64,000 bases of DNA from Pseudoalteromonas sp. P1-25. Its GTDB lineage: Bacteria > Pseudomonadota > Gammaproteobacteria > Enterobacterales > Alteromonadaceae. The notes beneath the pieces are model-generated. The model made no database searches and had not been told where the DNA came from. It was given only the letters and a program-made list of their open reading frames with translations. Below, one piece after another: positions 17,833 to 26,468 of the stretch. The position numbers and the translations under genes were made by a program. The stretch lies in NCBI RefSeq assembly GCF_001401805.1, contig NZ_LKDW01000002.1, positions 1 to 64,000 on the forward strand, given 5' to 3'. Within the stretch, counting starts at the first letter, position 1. Each line of letters starts with the position of its first letter.

Positions 17833-19773
17833 CTAGCTACACAATTTGTTTTGCTCGTTAAGGTATGATTCTACAAAGTGTTGTTCCATAGGTTTAGAAA
17901 AATAATAACCTTGCAGGTGAGACACGCCAATTTCTTTTAGCACATTGGCTTGCTCTAGGGTTTCGACGCCTTCGGCAACTACTATAAAATCAAGTGTAGA
18001 GGCCATTTGCACAATTGCATGAATAATACTTAAGCCTCGCTTATCCATATTCTGAATAAAGCTTTTATCTATTTTTACTATGTCTACACCAATATCTAAC
18101 ATGCTCGATAAGGATGAATACCCCGTACCAAAGTCATCTATAGAAATACAAAATCCTTGTTTTTGCAGCTCTTTTACTGCGGCTAAAAAGGTGAGCTTAT
18201 CCTCTGCAAACACAGATTCAGTGATTTCAAGGTGCAGGTTTTCGGGCTTTACATGGTATTGATTCACTATATTTACAACTTTAGTGACAAAATCAGGGTC
18301 TTGAAGTTGTATTACCGATACATTAACGCTCACAGCAATAGGGGGTTGTACGTTTTTAAACGTGCAAGCTTGCGCACACGCTTGTTCAATCACCCATAAG
18401 CCAAGTTCGGTTATGAGGTTGTATTGCTCGGCAATGGCAATAAACTCATCGGGAAATATCGCTTCGCCATTTAACTGCCACCTTAAAAGCGATTCAAACG
18501 AGGTTACCTTTGTTGTTTTACTATCAACTATAGGCTGAAACACTAATCGCAAGCCGTTATTTTTTATTGCCATTGCTAATTGTTGGCTGAGTAACTGTTC
18601 GCGCTCTTGCTGACGCTTTAAGTCGTTGTTGTAAATATTAACGCAGCCTTTTGCAGTTCGCTTTTGATGGTACATGGCTAAATCTGCTGAGCGGATTAAT
18701 GCGCCCAAATCAGCCTCATGTTCAGGAAATAAAGCGATGCCAATAGTGGCTGATACCCAACTTTGATATTTATATCGTTCATGCTCGGCACTAATACTTT
18801 TAATCACCTTTTTGGCAAAATTAAATAAATCTTGTTGATCTTCGTAGGTTGTTAAAATTAAAAATTCATCTCCGCCCCAGCGACATTTGTATAGATGTCG
18901 AGTGCACACCGTACTGAGGCGCTCGGCTATTTCCTTAAGCACTTGATCACCTATTTTATGTCCCATAGTGTCATTAATTTGCTTAAATCCATCTAGATCT
19001 ACAAAAAGTAAAGCGAGTTTTTCATTAGGGTGATCTGCAAGTTGTTTATTAGCTACCTTTAAAAAAGCGGTGCGGTTTAATAAATTTGTTAGTGGGTCAG
19101 TATTAGATAAGCGGTAAATTTCTTCAGTGCGCTTTTCTACTTTGCTTTCCATCTCGTTAAGTAGTTTGCGGTTTTGATTTCGTAATTTTATTGCTGTTTG
19201 GGTAAATGTGGCAGATTTATAGGAAGAGGCAACCATAATGGCTGAAAAAGTAATGCCTAAGAACCCAAGTATATACTGGTAATAGTTATCAGATAAGCTA
19301 AGCACTAAAGAGTAAGGCATTAATAAAATAATGCTGTAGCACACTGAGGTAAAACGACTGCCAGAGAGTAAATTGGCAGAGCCTCCAGCAAAGGCAGACA
19401 AAATAGCTATAGTGGTGGTAATTTCAACGATGGATGAGCTTTTATGAAACCACAGTGCGTAACATGACCATGAAATAGCAGTTGCAATGCAGCCCACTGA
19501 AAAGCGTTTTAAAAAGTTATTTGCATTAAATCGGTGGTTAACGCCTTTAGTGTAGTTGAAGTAAATAACATCAATTAGCCTAATTGCTAAAATGACCAGC
19601 ATGAAAAAAAGCCAAATTATTTTTTCTTGTTTGGTTGTCTTATTCGTTAAGTCAAAAGCAAATACAAGCACAAAGCTTACCAATGCAGAAACGCCAATGC
19701 CAGATAAAGCATTAGAATATAAAAGTTTTACGGCTTCTATGCGTTCATTACTATTTAGGTTTTTATATTGCAC
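17833..19773 (-). CDS. Membrane GGDEF-EAL protein, bifunctional c-di-GMP enzyme
   Basis: A 646-residue protein with about five to six N-terminal helices (to about residue 195), a GGDEF domain (about 220-385) with intact RWGGDEF near 298, and an EAL domain (about 400-640). The EAL motif reads ESLLRW, with the catalytic Glu kept; LEITES, SIDDFGTGYSSL, VKIDKSF and VVAEGVET are all present, so phosphodiesterase activity is likely. No RxxD inhibitory site is seen five residues before GGDEF. The start is GTG, preceded by AAGG. The membrane region may sense a ligand; the co-operonic MFS gene is a possible partner. Confidence 0.88.
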   Translation of the reverse strand: MQYKNLNSNERIEAVKLLYSNALSGIGVSALVSFVLVFAFDLTNKTTKQEKIIWLFFMLVILAIRLIDVIYFNYTKGVNHRFNANNFLKRFSVGCIATAISWSCYALWFHKSSSIVEITTTIAILSAFAGGSANLLSGSRFTSVCYSIILLMPYSLVLSLSDNYYQYILGFLGITFSAIMVASSYKSATFTQTAIKLRNQNRKLLNEMESKVEKRTEEIYRLSNTDPLTNLLNRTAFLKVANKQLADHPNEKLALLFVDLDGFKQINDTMGHKIGDQVLKEIAERLSTVCTRHLYKCRWGGDEFLILTTYEDQQDLFNFAKKVIKSISAEHERYKYQSWVSATIGIALFPEHEADLGALIRSADLAMYHQKRTAKGCVNIYNNDLKRQQEREQLLSQQLAMAIKNNGLRLVFQPIVDSKTTKVTSFESLLRWQLNGEAIFPDEFIAIAEQYNLITELGLWVIEQACAQACTFKNVQPPIAVSVNVSVIQLQDPDFVTKVVNIVNQYHVKPENLHLEITESVFAEDKLTFLAAVKELQKQGFCISIDDFGTGYSSLSSMLDIGVDIVKIDKSFIQNMDKRGLSIIHAIVQMASTLDFIVVAEGVETLEQANVLKEIGVSHLQGYYFSKPMEQHFVESYLNEQNKLCS

Positions 19774-19860
19774 TCATCAAAGCCTTATTAAAGTAATGCG
19801 GGTTACATTTATAAAAATACAATAATAAATATAGTTTAATGATAGGAAAATGCAGACTTT

Positions 19861-19903
19861 AAATAAAAAAATGCCCATAACACAATGTCTTGTTATGGGC
19901 TTT
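19861..19903 (-). terminator. Rho-independent terminator for the YghU gene
   Basis: GCCCATAACA pairs with TGTTATGGGC across eight bases; on the minus strand it is followed by ATTTTTTTATTT. Confidence 0.85.
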
Positions 19904-19906
19904 AAG

Positions 19907-20746
19907 TTAAAAATCGTTAGCGCTATGACGCTCGCTGAGTTGTTCTTCTTCTGGGCCCCAAGTACGATTAACTCGCTGACCACGTTTAACAGCGGGGCGC
20001 TTCGCTATTTGTTCTGCCCAGCGCATTACATGAGTGTAAGAGGCTACATCTAAAAACTCGGCAGCGTCGTATAGTTTTCCAAGCACCAATGAGCCATACC
20101 AAGGCCAAATAGCAATGTCGGCAATAGAGTATTCACTACCCGCCATGTATTCGTTTTCACTCAAGTGACGATTTAATACATCGAGCTGTCGCTTAGTTTC
20201 CATAGTAAAGCGGTCTATTGGGTATTTCATTTTTGTTGGTGCGTAGCTATAAAAATGGCCAAATCCACCCCCTAAATAAGGTGCAGATCCCATTTGCCAA
20301 AACAGCCAATTACGGCATTCTGTCTTGGCTTTAAAATCTTTTGGTATTAGTACATCAAATTTTTCTGCCAAGTATTGTAAAATTGAACCCGACTCAAAAA
20401 TGCGTGTTGGTGGTGTGGTTGAGTGATCCATAAGCGCGGGGATTTTAGAGTTTGGATTAATATCAACAAAGTCCGAGCCAAATTGGTCGCCTTCGCCAAT
20501 GTCAATTAAGTAGGCATCGTAGTCGGCATCGGTTAGACCAAGCTCTAATAGCTCTTCAAACATAATGGTCGCTTTTTGGCCATTAGGCGTGGCTAATGAA
20601 TAAAGTTGAAATGGATGTTCGCCAATGGTCAAGTTTTTATCATGTGTGGGGCCTGCAATAGGGCGGTTGATGTTGGCAAATTTACCACCACTTTCACTGT
20701 CCCACGTCCACACTCTAGGCACAGTGTGTTCGTTTTCATTACTCAT
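19907..20746 (-). CDS. yghU: Glutathione-dependent disulfide-bond oxidoreductase YghU
   Basis: A 279-residue glutathione transferase of the Nu class. The long N-terminal extension (VWTWDSESGGKFANINRPIAG) and the thioredoxin-like start HPFQLYSLATPNGQKATIMFEEL are characteristic of YghU/YfcG relatives, which use two glutathione molecules and reduce disulfides or peroxides. ESGSILQYLAEKF is the conserved Ser-Gly glutathione site, and SIADIAIWPW is the C-terminal GST helix motif. The ATG at 20746 follows GAGG; a TTG four codons upstream is less likely. It is a single cytoplasmic gene. Confidence 0.9.
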   Translation of the reverse strand: MSNENEHTVPRVWTWDSESGGKFANINRPIAGPTHDKNLTIGEHPFQLYSLATPNGQKATIMFEELLELGLTDADYDAYLIDIGEGDQFGSDFVDINPNSKIPALMDHSTTPPTRIFESGSILQYLAEKFDVLIPKDFKAKTECRNWLFWQMGSAPYLGGGFGHFYSYAPTKMKYPIDRFTMETKRQLDVLNRHLSENEYMAGSEYSIADIAIWPWYGSLVLGKLYDAAEFLDVASYTHVMRWAEQIAKRPAVKRGQRVNRTWGPEEEQLSERHSANDF

Positions 20747-20835
20747 AAATAACCTCAATTTAAAATGTATTAATTTCTATACTGACAAATAAAAAGCTGG
20801 GGGTGTAAATAATTATTTAAAGACAATGCAAAAAA

Positions 20836-21417
20836 TTATCGTGCTTTTAATTTATCTGATTTGGCAAGTTTATATCCTAAAAAGAACCCACTTAACGCAC
20901 CAAATAGATGACTTTCAAATGAGACATGAAAGCGCTGTGGCAAAACGCCCCAAATAAAGCCGCTGTAAAGCACCGCAACTACTACGGCAATAACAATCGA
21001 TTTGAGTGAGCGCCTAACCACTCCATAGCACAGTATAAACCCCCACAAACCATAAATAACACCGCTTAAGCCTACATGAAAACTACTACGACCAAAGGCC
21101 CACACTAATAGCCCACCCATTAATGCAGTAAAAATGAACACAGTATAAAAGCGTTTTACACTGTATTGGCAAATAAGCCAGCTAAGTACAGTAAAAGACA
21201 ACATGTTGCTAGCAAAGTGCCACCAGCTTCCGTGCAAAAATGGAGCGCATAAAATGCCAATTAACCCGTGTACACTTCGCGGATAAATTCCTAAACCATT
21301 AAGGGTAATGCCTGGTAAGCTATTGATAATTTGCAGTACTAAGCACAAAAAAACAACGCTAAATATTGCAAATCGAGTACTGGTTATAACTGAAGAAGAT
21401 GATGAGTTAGTTGGCAT
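20836..21417 (-). CDS. Rhomboid family intramembrane serine protease
   Basis: A 193-residue membrane protein with six predicted helices. The catalytic Ser is S118 in HVGLSGVIYG and the His is H170 in ESHLFGALSGFF, forming the rhomboid dyad inside the membrane. The HGSWWHFASNMLSF segment supplies the His and Asn that stabilise the oxyanion. It therefore appears active and should cleave transmembrane helices or C-terminal sorting tags. Size and minimal architecture fit both small rhomboids and rhombosortases; no GlyGly-CTERM substrate was seen in the window, so the first is preferred. Confidence 0.85.
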   Translation of the reverse strand: MPTNSSSSSVITSTRFAIFSVVFLCLVLQIINSLPGITLNGLGIYPRSVHGLIGILCAPFLHGSWWHFASNMLSFTVLSWLICQYSVKRFYTVFIFTALMGGLLVWAFGRSSFHVGLSGVIYGLWGFILCYGVVRRSLKSIVIAVVVAVLYSGFIWGVLPQRFHVSFESHLFGALSGFFLGYKLAKSDKLKAR

Positions 21418-21520
21418 ATAAACGCCTTTGTAGGATTATTTTGTACCAGTATAGGAGTATGTTTTCGCTATTAAAAGCAATTTAAAAAGCGCGGCGATAT
21501 ACACCGCGCTTAATGGTTGT

Positions 21521-22204
21521 TTAACCAAGTTTGGTTAATAGCTTTTTCGCCGCAAGCTCTGAACTTGCTGGGTTTTGGCCTGTAATCACTAAACCATCTT
21601 CTACAGCTAATACGCCCCAGTCGTCGGTTTTTTGATAATCACCGCCTTTTTTAATAAGTTCATCTTCAACTAAAAATGGCACTACATCTGTTAATTGCAC
21701 GGCGGCTTCTTCTGAGTTACTAAAGCCTGTCACTTTTTTACTGGCTACAAGCGTATTACCTTGCTCGTCTTTAACATTTAAAAAAGCAGCACTAGCGTGA
21801 CAAACAGCCGCCACAGGTTTTTGTTCTTTTACAAACTTTTCGATAAGTGAGATTGAATCGCTGTTATCTACTAAATCCCATAGTGGGCCGTGGCCGCCTG
21901 GGTAAAATACAGCGTCAAAGTCGCTGGCGTTTACTTCGCTTAATTTTTTTGTGTTTGCCATAAGTGTTTGTGCTGCGCTGTCATTGTCATAGCGCTTTGT
22001 TGCAGCAGTTTCAAAATCAGAAAGTGTACTCGTTGGGTCAATCGGTGGCTGGCCACCCGCAGGGGAAGCAAGTGTTACCTCTGCACCGGCATCTACAAAC
22101 GCGTAGTAGGGGGCTGCGAATTCTTCTACCCAAAAACCTGTTTTTTCGCCTGTGTTACCAAGCTCTGAATGCGAGGTAAGTACCATAAGTATTTTTTTAG
22201 CCAT
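21521..22204 (-). CDS. DJ-1/PfpI family protein (Hsp31-like glyoxalase/amidotransferase fold)
   Basis: A 227-residue protein with the nucleophile elbow AAVCHASAAFL (C135, H136) and an early acidic segment WVEEFAAPYY that supplies the Glu of the triad. It matches class I glutamine amidotransferase-like proteins of the Hsp31 type, several of which convert methylglyoxal to lactate or protect proteins from glycation. The ATG at 22204 follows GAAGGAA; the frame is open further upstream but lacks a ribosome binding site. It is divergent from a LysR gene, its probable regulator. A methylglyoxal synthase gene is also in the window, at 36 kb. Confidence 0.87.
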   Translation of the reverse strand: MAKKILMVLTSHSELGNTGEKTGFWVEEFAAPYYAFVDAGAEVTLASPAGGQPPIDPTSTLSDFETAATKRYDNDSAAQTLMANTKKLSEVNASDFDAVFYPGGHGPLWDLVDNSDSISLIEKFVKEQKPVAAVCHASAAFLNVKDEQGNTLVASKKVTGFSNSEEAAVQLTDVVPFLVEDELIKKGGDYQKTDDWGVLAVEDGLVITGQNPASSELAAKKLLTKLG

Positions 22205-22367
22205 AACAATATTCCTTCGATTAGTGAGTAAATTAAAGCTTGGTGTTAACCAAGGTGTTGTAATAACTATATGCACTCACAAGGATTTAAACAACGATGA
22301 TAAAGTTAACTTTATTGGTTTAATTATTGATACAATGATTGAGTTAATAACCAAAGGTGGGTGTGTG

Positions 22368-23291
22368 ATGAAAGTGTCGTTTGAGCAACTTAAAAGCATG
22401 GTGGTATTTGCGCAAATAGTAGAGCAGGGCAGTCTAACCGCGGCTTCGAAGCAATTAGGGTTAACGCGAGCGGTGGTAAGTTATCACCTTAAGAAACTAG
22501 AAACGCAATTAGAAGTAACATTGCTTAACCGCTCTACCCGCACAATGGCGCTAACCGAAGCCGGTATTGCTTATTACGAACGCTGTAGAGTGATCACCGA
22601 GCAAGCAAACGCGGCTAATCAGCAAATAGAAAACATTAAAAGTGAGCCACAAGGAATATTAAAAATAAGTTGCCCTGTTAATGTTGGCATGCAATTAATT
22701 GTGCCCGCAATTAATACGTTTAAACGCCAATACCCTAAAATTGAAATAGACTTACAGCTCACCGATGATGTGGTTGATATAATAAAAAATGGCTTTGATA
22801 TAGCTATCCGTGGCGTCGCTTTAAGAGACTCTAATTTACAGGCTACTAAATTAACAACCATGAGTACCTGTATTTGTGGTTCTGCAACGTACTTTGAGCA
22901 CTTTGGCAAACCGCACACGCCAGCTGAATTAGCCTCACATAAATGGGTGGTGTACCAACTTAGCAGTAAAACATTAACCCTTAGCAAAGAGGGCAAAAAA
23001 TACGATGTAATACTACAAGGTGGCATAAGCACCAACAATGCCGCCGCGCGTACCGCGTTTGTGGAAGCTGGGCATGGGCTTGGTCGTATTCCTTTGTATG
23101 ACGCGTGGCCTAAAGTACAAGCTGGGCTGCTAGAAATAATACTTGATGACTATAAAACAAAAGATATAGAGCTTTATGGTGTGTTTCCGCCTGGGGCCGC
23201 TGGCTCTAAAAAGCTTAGGTTATTTATTGATTACTTAAAAGCGTATTTTGTAAAACAGCACACCGCGTTGGGCATGCTGAAAAACGTTTAA
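22368..23291 (+). CDS. LysR-type transcriptional regulator
   Basis: A 307-residue regulator with an N-terminal winged helix (SLTAASKQLGLTRAVVSYHLKKLE) and a periplasmic-binding-like effector domain. The start ATG at 22368 follows AAAGGTGGG; the frame continues upstream but that part is not LysR-like. It belongs to the AaeR/DsdC-like branch with STRTMALTEAG. The 163-base gap to the divergent DJ-1/PfpI gene should contain its T-N11-A operator. Its stop overlaps the end of the convergent hydrolase gene by four bases. Confidence 0.88.
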   Translation: MKVSFEQLKSMVVFAQIVEQGSLTAASKQLGLTRAVVSYHLKKLETQLEVTLLNRSTRTMALTEAGIAYYERCRVITEQANAANQQIENIKSEPQGILKISCPVNVGMQLIVPAINTFKRQYPKIEIDLQLTDDVVDIIKNGFDIAIRGVALRDSNLQATKLTTMSTCICGSATYFEHFGKPHTPAELASHKWVVYQLSSKTLTLSKEGKKYDVILQGGISTNNAAARTAFVEAGHGLGRIPLYDAWPKVQAGLLEIILDDYKTKDIELYGVFPPGAAGSKKLRLFIDYLKAYFVKQHTALGMLKNV

Positions 23292-24037
23292 AAAGCCTTG
23301 TGTTGAAGCGTGCGGCTAAATAATGCAACAGCTTGCTGATACATAGTGATTGCAAGCGCTGCATCGTAGCGGTCGCCCTCATCACGCATAAACGCATGCT
23401 GTGCGTTTACTTCTTGCCAGTGGTAGTTAATACCTGTAGCGACACATTGCTGATAAATTTTACTACGCCCTTGTTGCGGTACATGTGGGTCTTGTTTACC
23501 CCAAATAAAGTGTACTTCGCCTTTAATATCAGCCATGCGTTCAAACGAATTGTTACCTGCATTAGCGGGTAAGGTATCACTATGAATATCGGTGGCGTAT
23601 AAACAAAATGCCGCTTGTATATGTGGATTTAATGCGGCTCTGTAAGCTAAATGCCCACCGATGCACACACCCATAGCTCCTACGGTACCAGTGCAGTAAT
23701 CTTGGTTTTGTATAAAGTCGATGAGTGCTTGGGTATCGCTGTCGTGTTGCTCAAGTGGCTTTTGCCATTTATCGGCATTGCCTTTATCTTTACCCGCCTC
23801 ATCGTAGGCAAGTACAGTACCAATCGGGTTTAGCTCATGAAATACCTCAGGCACTAACACAACAAAACCATGGCTTGCTAAAATTGCGGCGCTGCGCGCA
23901 ATCGGGGCTGTTTGCTGAAAAATCTCAGAGTAAAAAATAATACTTGGGTATTGGCCAGGAGCATGAGGACGGTAAACGGTAGTTCGCATCAAGCCTGTTG
24001 GGGTGGGTAGGTCGGTATTATGGTGTTGGATTATCAT
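23288..24037 (-). CDS. Dienelactone hydrolase family protein
   Basis: A 249-residue alpha/beta hydrolase. The nucleophile is Cys125 in GAMGVCIGGH, as in dienelactone hydrolase; the acid is in GKQDPHVP and the His in NAQHAFMRD. The family opens lactones such as carboxymethylenebutenolide, but many members act on unknown esters, and no aromatic degradation genes are nearby. It converges with the LysR gene, sharing four bases at the ends, so there is no room for a separate terminator. Confidence 0.88.
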   Translation of the reverse strand: MIIQHHNTDLPTPTGLMRTTVYRPHAPGQYPSIIFYSEIFQQTAPIARSAAILASHGFVVLVPEVFHELNPIGTVLAYDEAGKDKGNADKWQKPLEQHDSDTQALIDFIQNQDYCTGTVGAMGVCIGGHLAYRAALNPHIQAAFCLYATDIHSDTLPANAGNNSFERMADIKGEVHFIWGKQDPHVPQQGRSKIYQQCVATGINYHWQEVNAQHAFMRDEGDRYDAALAITMYQQAVALFSRTLQHKAF

Positions 24038-24114
24038 AAAAGCGCTCAGTTAAATAATTAATAAGGTTATGGTAACTGAGCGCAAAAAAATAAACGACCG
24101 CTATAATACGTTTT

Positions 24115-25446
24115 TTAAATACTTGCAGGCATTTTATTGCAACTTGCGTAGTAGCTTACGGTCGCAGGCCAATCCGAAAATATTCCTATAACGCCTACAT
24201 CCTGCGCGAGTACATCAACGACCTTCATCATGTCGCCATCGTTATCAATAACATCAGCGATCGATTGATAGTAATAGCCACCGCCCTCGTTAAGAGGCCC
24301 CGAACGCTCTAGGCTCCATGCAATTAGTTCAAGCCCCGCTGCTTTTGCATCAATAGCGTATTGTGAGGGGGCTATATTACTTTCGTTATCGATAGTAAGC
24401 ATCATCCAAATAGGAGGCGCTAAGATTTTAACACCATCGGCTACCAGCGCTTCCATACTTGGTTGCCATGTATCAGGGTTACTTGGGTCAAAGCCCGCTT
24501 CGCTGTCGCGGCCATCTAAATATACGCTTTGATTTGCAAAGTCAGGATTGTTATTTATCCAATACTTTACATCATCAAGATTAAACGATTGCGGGTACAC
24601 ATCACTGCTTGGTACGTCTAATAGCGTGTACTCATCAAGCATTTTTTGTGCGTATTGCTGTTGTGTCATCCCCTCAAAAGGCATGCTAACTTGCGGCGAC
24701 TTTAGCTCTGGGGTCATTTTTACCCCAAGGCTTTTAAATAACTCAATACTTTGTTTATGCGTTAATAACGTGCCACTAGTAGCGTATAGGTCTGTACGCC
24801 AGCTAGGCGTACCTTTGATGTATTCATCGACGGTGCTGGCTTGGGTATTGGCGCCATCCATTTTACCTTCAAGTGTTAAAAATTCGCTTAAGGTTATATC
24901 GCTTGTGCAGCATTTAGCGGTGGCAGGCGTGCCACTTGCCGTGTTAGCTGGCGTAAAAGGCACACTGCATTTAGCGGCAAGTTCATCAATGGCTAATATA
25001 TTGGTGGTGGTGTGCAAATCGCACTGAGAGTGGCGACACACTAACTCTTTGTCGCTTGTAAAAGTGACATCGCACTCTACAATACCTGCTCCCATTCGCG
25101 CCGCAGCTATATAAGACTCTTTCGTATGCTCAGGGTATTGCATAGGCGCACCACGATGGCCAATAGAAAAATCTGTACGATAAAATGGCCCATCTTTACA
25201 CGATTCTAATTTTGTTTTTAAATCGCTCTGAGTCATATCGTTAATTAGGTAATCAGCACGAGTACCTAACTGAATATCTGGCGCATCGCCTTTTGCCACT
25301 TCAACAATCACTGGCGTAGGTACTTCAACAACTTCAACAGTGGTATTGGTAACCACCACCTCTTTTTCTACCACTTCGACATCGTCATCGCACCCGCTAA
25401 GTAGTGCCAGCATTACAGAGCTTGTTATTAGGGTAAGGTGTTTCAT
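24115..25446 (-). CDS. Glycerophosphodiester phosphodiesterase family lipoprotein
   Basis: A 443-residue lipoprotein (lipobox LLSGC, Cys19). The catalytic motifs of GDPD enzymes are visible: [35 protein letters not shown] and later MTPELKSP. It should hydrolyse glycerophosphodiesters released from lipids, giving the cell phosphate and glycerol phosphate. A Cys-rich insertion follows the active site (CRHSQCDL ... LAAKCS ... AKCCTSD), probably disulfide-bonded in the periplasm. An acidic, Val-rich linker (about 20-50) separates the lipid anchor from the enzyme. Confidence 0.88.
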   Translation of the reverse strand: MKHLTLITSSVMLALLSGCDDDVEVVEKEVVVTNTTVEVVEVPTPVIVEVAKGDAPDIQLGTRADYLINDMTQSDLKTKLESCKDGPFYRTDFSIGHRGAPMQYPEHTKESYIAAARMGAGIVECDVTFTSDKELVCRHSQCDLHTTTNILAIDELAAKCSVPFTPANTASGTPATAKCCTSDITLSEFLTLEGKMDGANTQASTVDEYIKGTPSWRTDLYATSGTLLTHKQSIELFKSLGVKMTPELKSPQVSMPFEGMTQQQYAQKMLDEYTLLDVPSSDVYPQSFNLDDVKYWINNNPDFANQSVYLDGRDSEAGFDPSNPDTWQPSMEALVADGVKILAPPIWMMLTIDNESNIAPSQYAIDAKAAGLELIAWSLERSGPLNEGGGYYYQSIADVIDNDGDMMKVVDVLAQDVGVIGIFSDWPATVSYYASCNKMPASI

Positions 25447-25501
25447 GTTTAATCCTTCATATTATTTTCCTTAACCCTAATCGTATTTAATGACAAATTA
25501 A

Positions 25502-26365
25502 CTACAAGGGTGTGACGTTCTGTTTATTTGTGCCTACTTTATTGACTGCCAGTGCTGCTAACATAATTACCCCACCGATACTTAAGCGCATAATATCTGC
25601 ATCTTTATTCCATATAAGCACGTTAACAATAATGCCGGCAGGAATAAGTACGTTGTTCATAACGGCTAACACGCCTACATTTACTTTGGTTGCGCCTTTA
25701 TTCCATAAAAAGTAACCAAGGCCCGAGGCAACAATACCTAAATATATTAAAATACCCCACTGGGTAGGTGTACTCGGTAACTTGCTTGTATCGCCAAATA
25801 ATACGTAGCAAGCACTTGCCACCACCAAGGCGCCAATAAAAAACCAGCCAAATACGGTTTTGTCATCTAGCTGATTAGAGGCCATTAAACGTTTATAAGT
25901 TACTTGTCCTGTTGCAAAACTAATATTGGCACCCTGAACCAGTAATAAACCTAACATATAGTGATTATTGAGGTTTTCCCAGCGGATAGCCACCGCGCCC
26001 AACACAGCGATAAGCGCCACTACAAAAAAGCGCGGGTTAAAATGTTTGTTAAGCGCATCGTTTAAAAGCGTTATATAAAGCGGCGTCATAACAGTAAAAA
26101 GCAACACTTCGGGCACGCTTAAAAATAAAAAGGAATGATAGTAAAAGCTGTACATAACACCCAGCTGCACAGCGCCTATCAGCATAAGCTTTAGTGCGAG
26201 TGGTTTTGAGGTAAGTTTAGGTTTTAAAAAGGGTAAAAAAACCAATGTGGCTAATGCAACGCGTATTAATACGCTAAACCATGCGTCTACTTGGCCTGCT
26301 AGGTACACACCAATTAAACTAAATGAAAAAGCCCACAGTAAGGTAACAGCAAATAAATAGCCCAT
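25502..26365 (-). CDS. EamA/DMT family transporter
   Basis: A 287-residue protein with ten hydrophobic helices in two EamA repeats (about 1-135 and 145-280). The pattern at the repeat ends (SVPEVLLFTVMTPLYITLLN and GLGYFLWNKGATKVNVG) is standard for drug/metabolite exporters. Substrate unknown; amino acids or amines are usual. There are 55 bases to the GDPD gene downstream, so the two may be partly co-transcribed. Confidence 0.85.
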   Translation of the reverse strand: MGYLFAVTLLWAFSFSLIGVYLAGQVDAWFSVLIRVALATLVFLPFLKPKLTSKPLALKLMLIGAVQLGVMYSFYYHSFLFLSVPEVLLFTVMTPLYITLLNDALNKHFNPRFFVVALIAVLGAVAIRWENLNNHYMLGLLLVQGANISFATGQVTYKRLMASNQLDDKTVFGWFFIGALVVASACYVLFGDTSKLPSTPTQWGILIYLGIVASGLGYFLWNKGATKVNVGVLAVMNNVLIPAGIIVNVLIWNKDADIMRLSIGGVIMLAALAVNKVGTNKQNVTPL

Positions 26366-26418
26366 AATTGTCGTTTTTTATAATTTATAATGTGGCTAGT
26401 TTATCTGTTATAAACAAT

Positions 26419-26440
26419 AAAAGCCCGCAAGCGGGCTTTT
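26419..26440. terminator. Rho-independent terminator
   Basis: AAAAGCCCGC directly mirrors GCGGGCTTTT with a two-base centre. It follows the Dcp-like gene on the minus strand, with TTTTATTG as tail. Confidence 0.85.
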
Positions 26441-26468
26441 ATAAAGCAAAAATTAATAAACGAGGTTA

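Noticed and set aside
24548..25027. Long open frame on the plus strand opposite the GDPD gene
   Set aside because: It is fully antisense to a well-supported gene with intact motifs, has no family features and no ribosome binding site.
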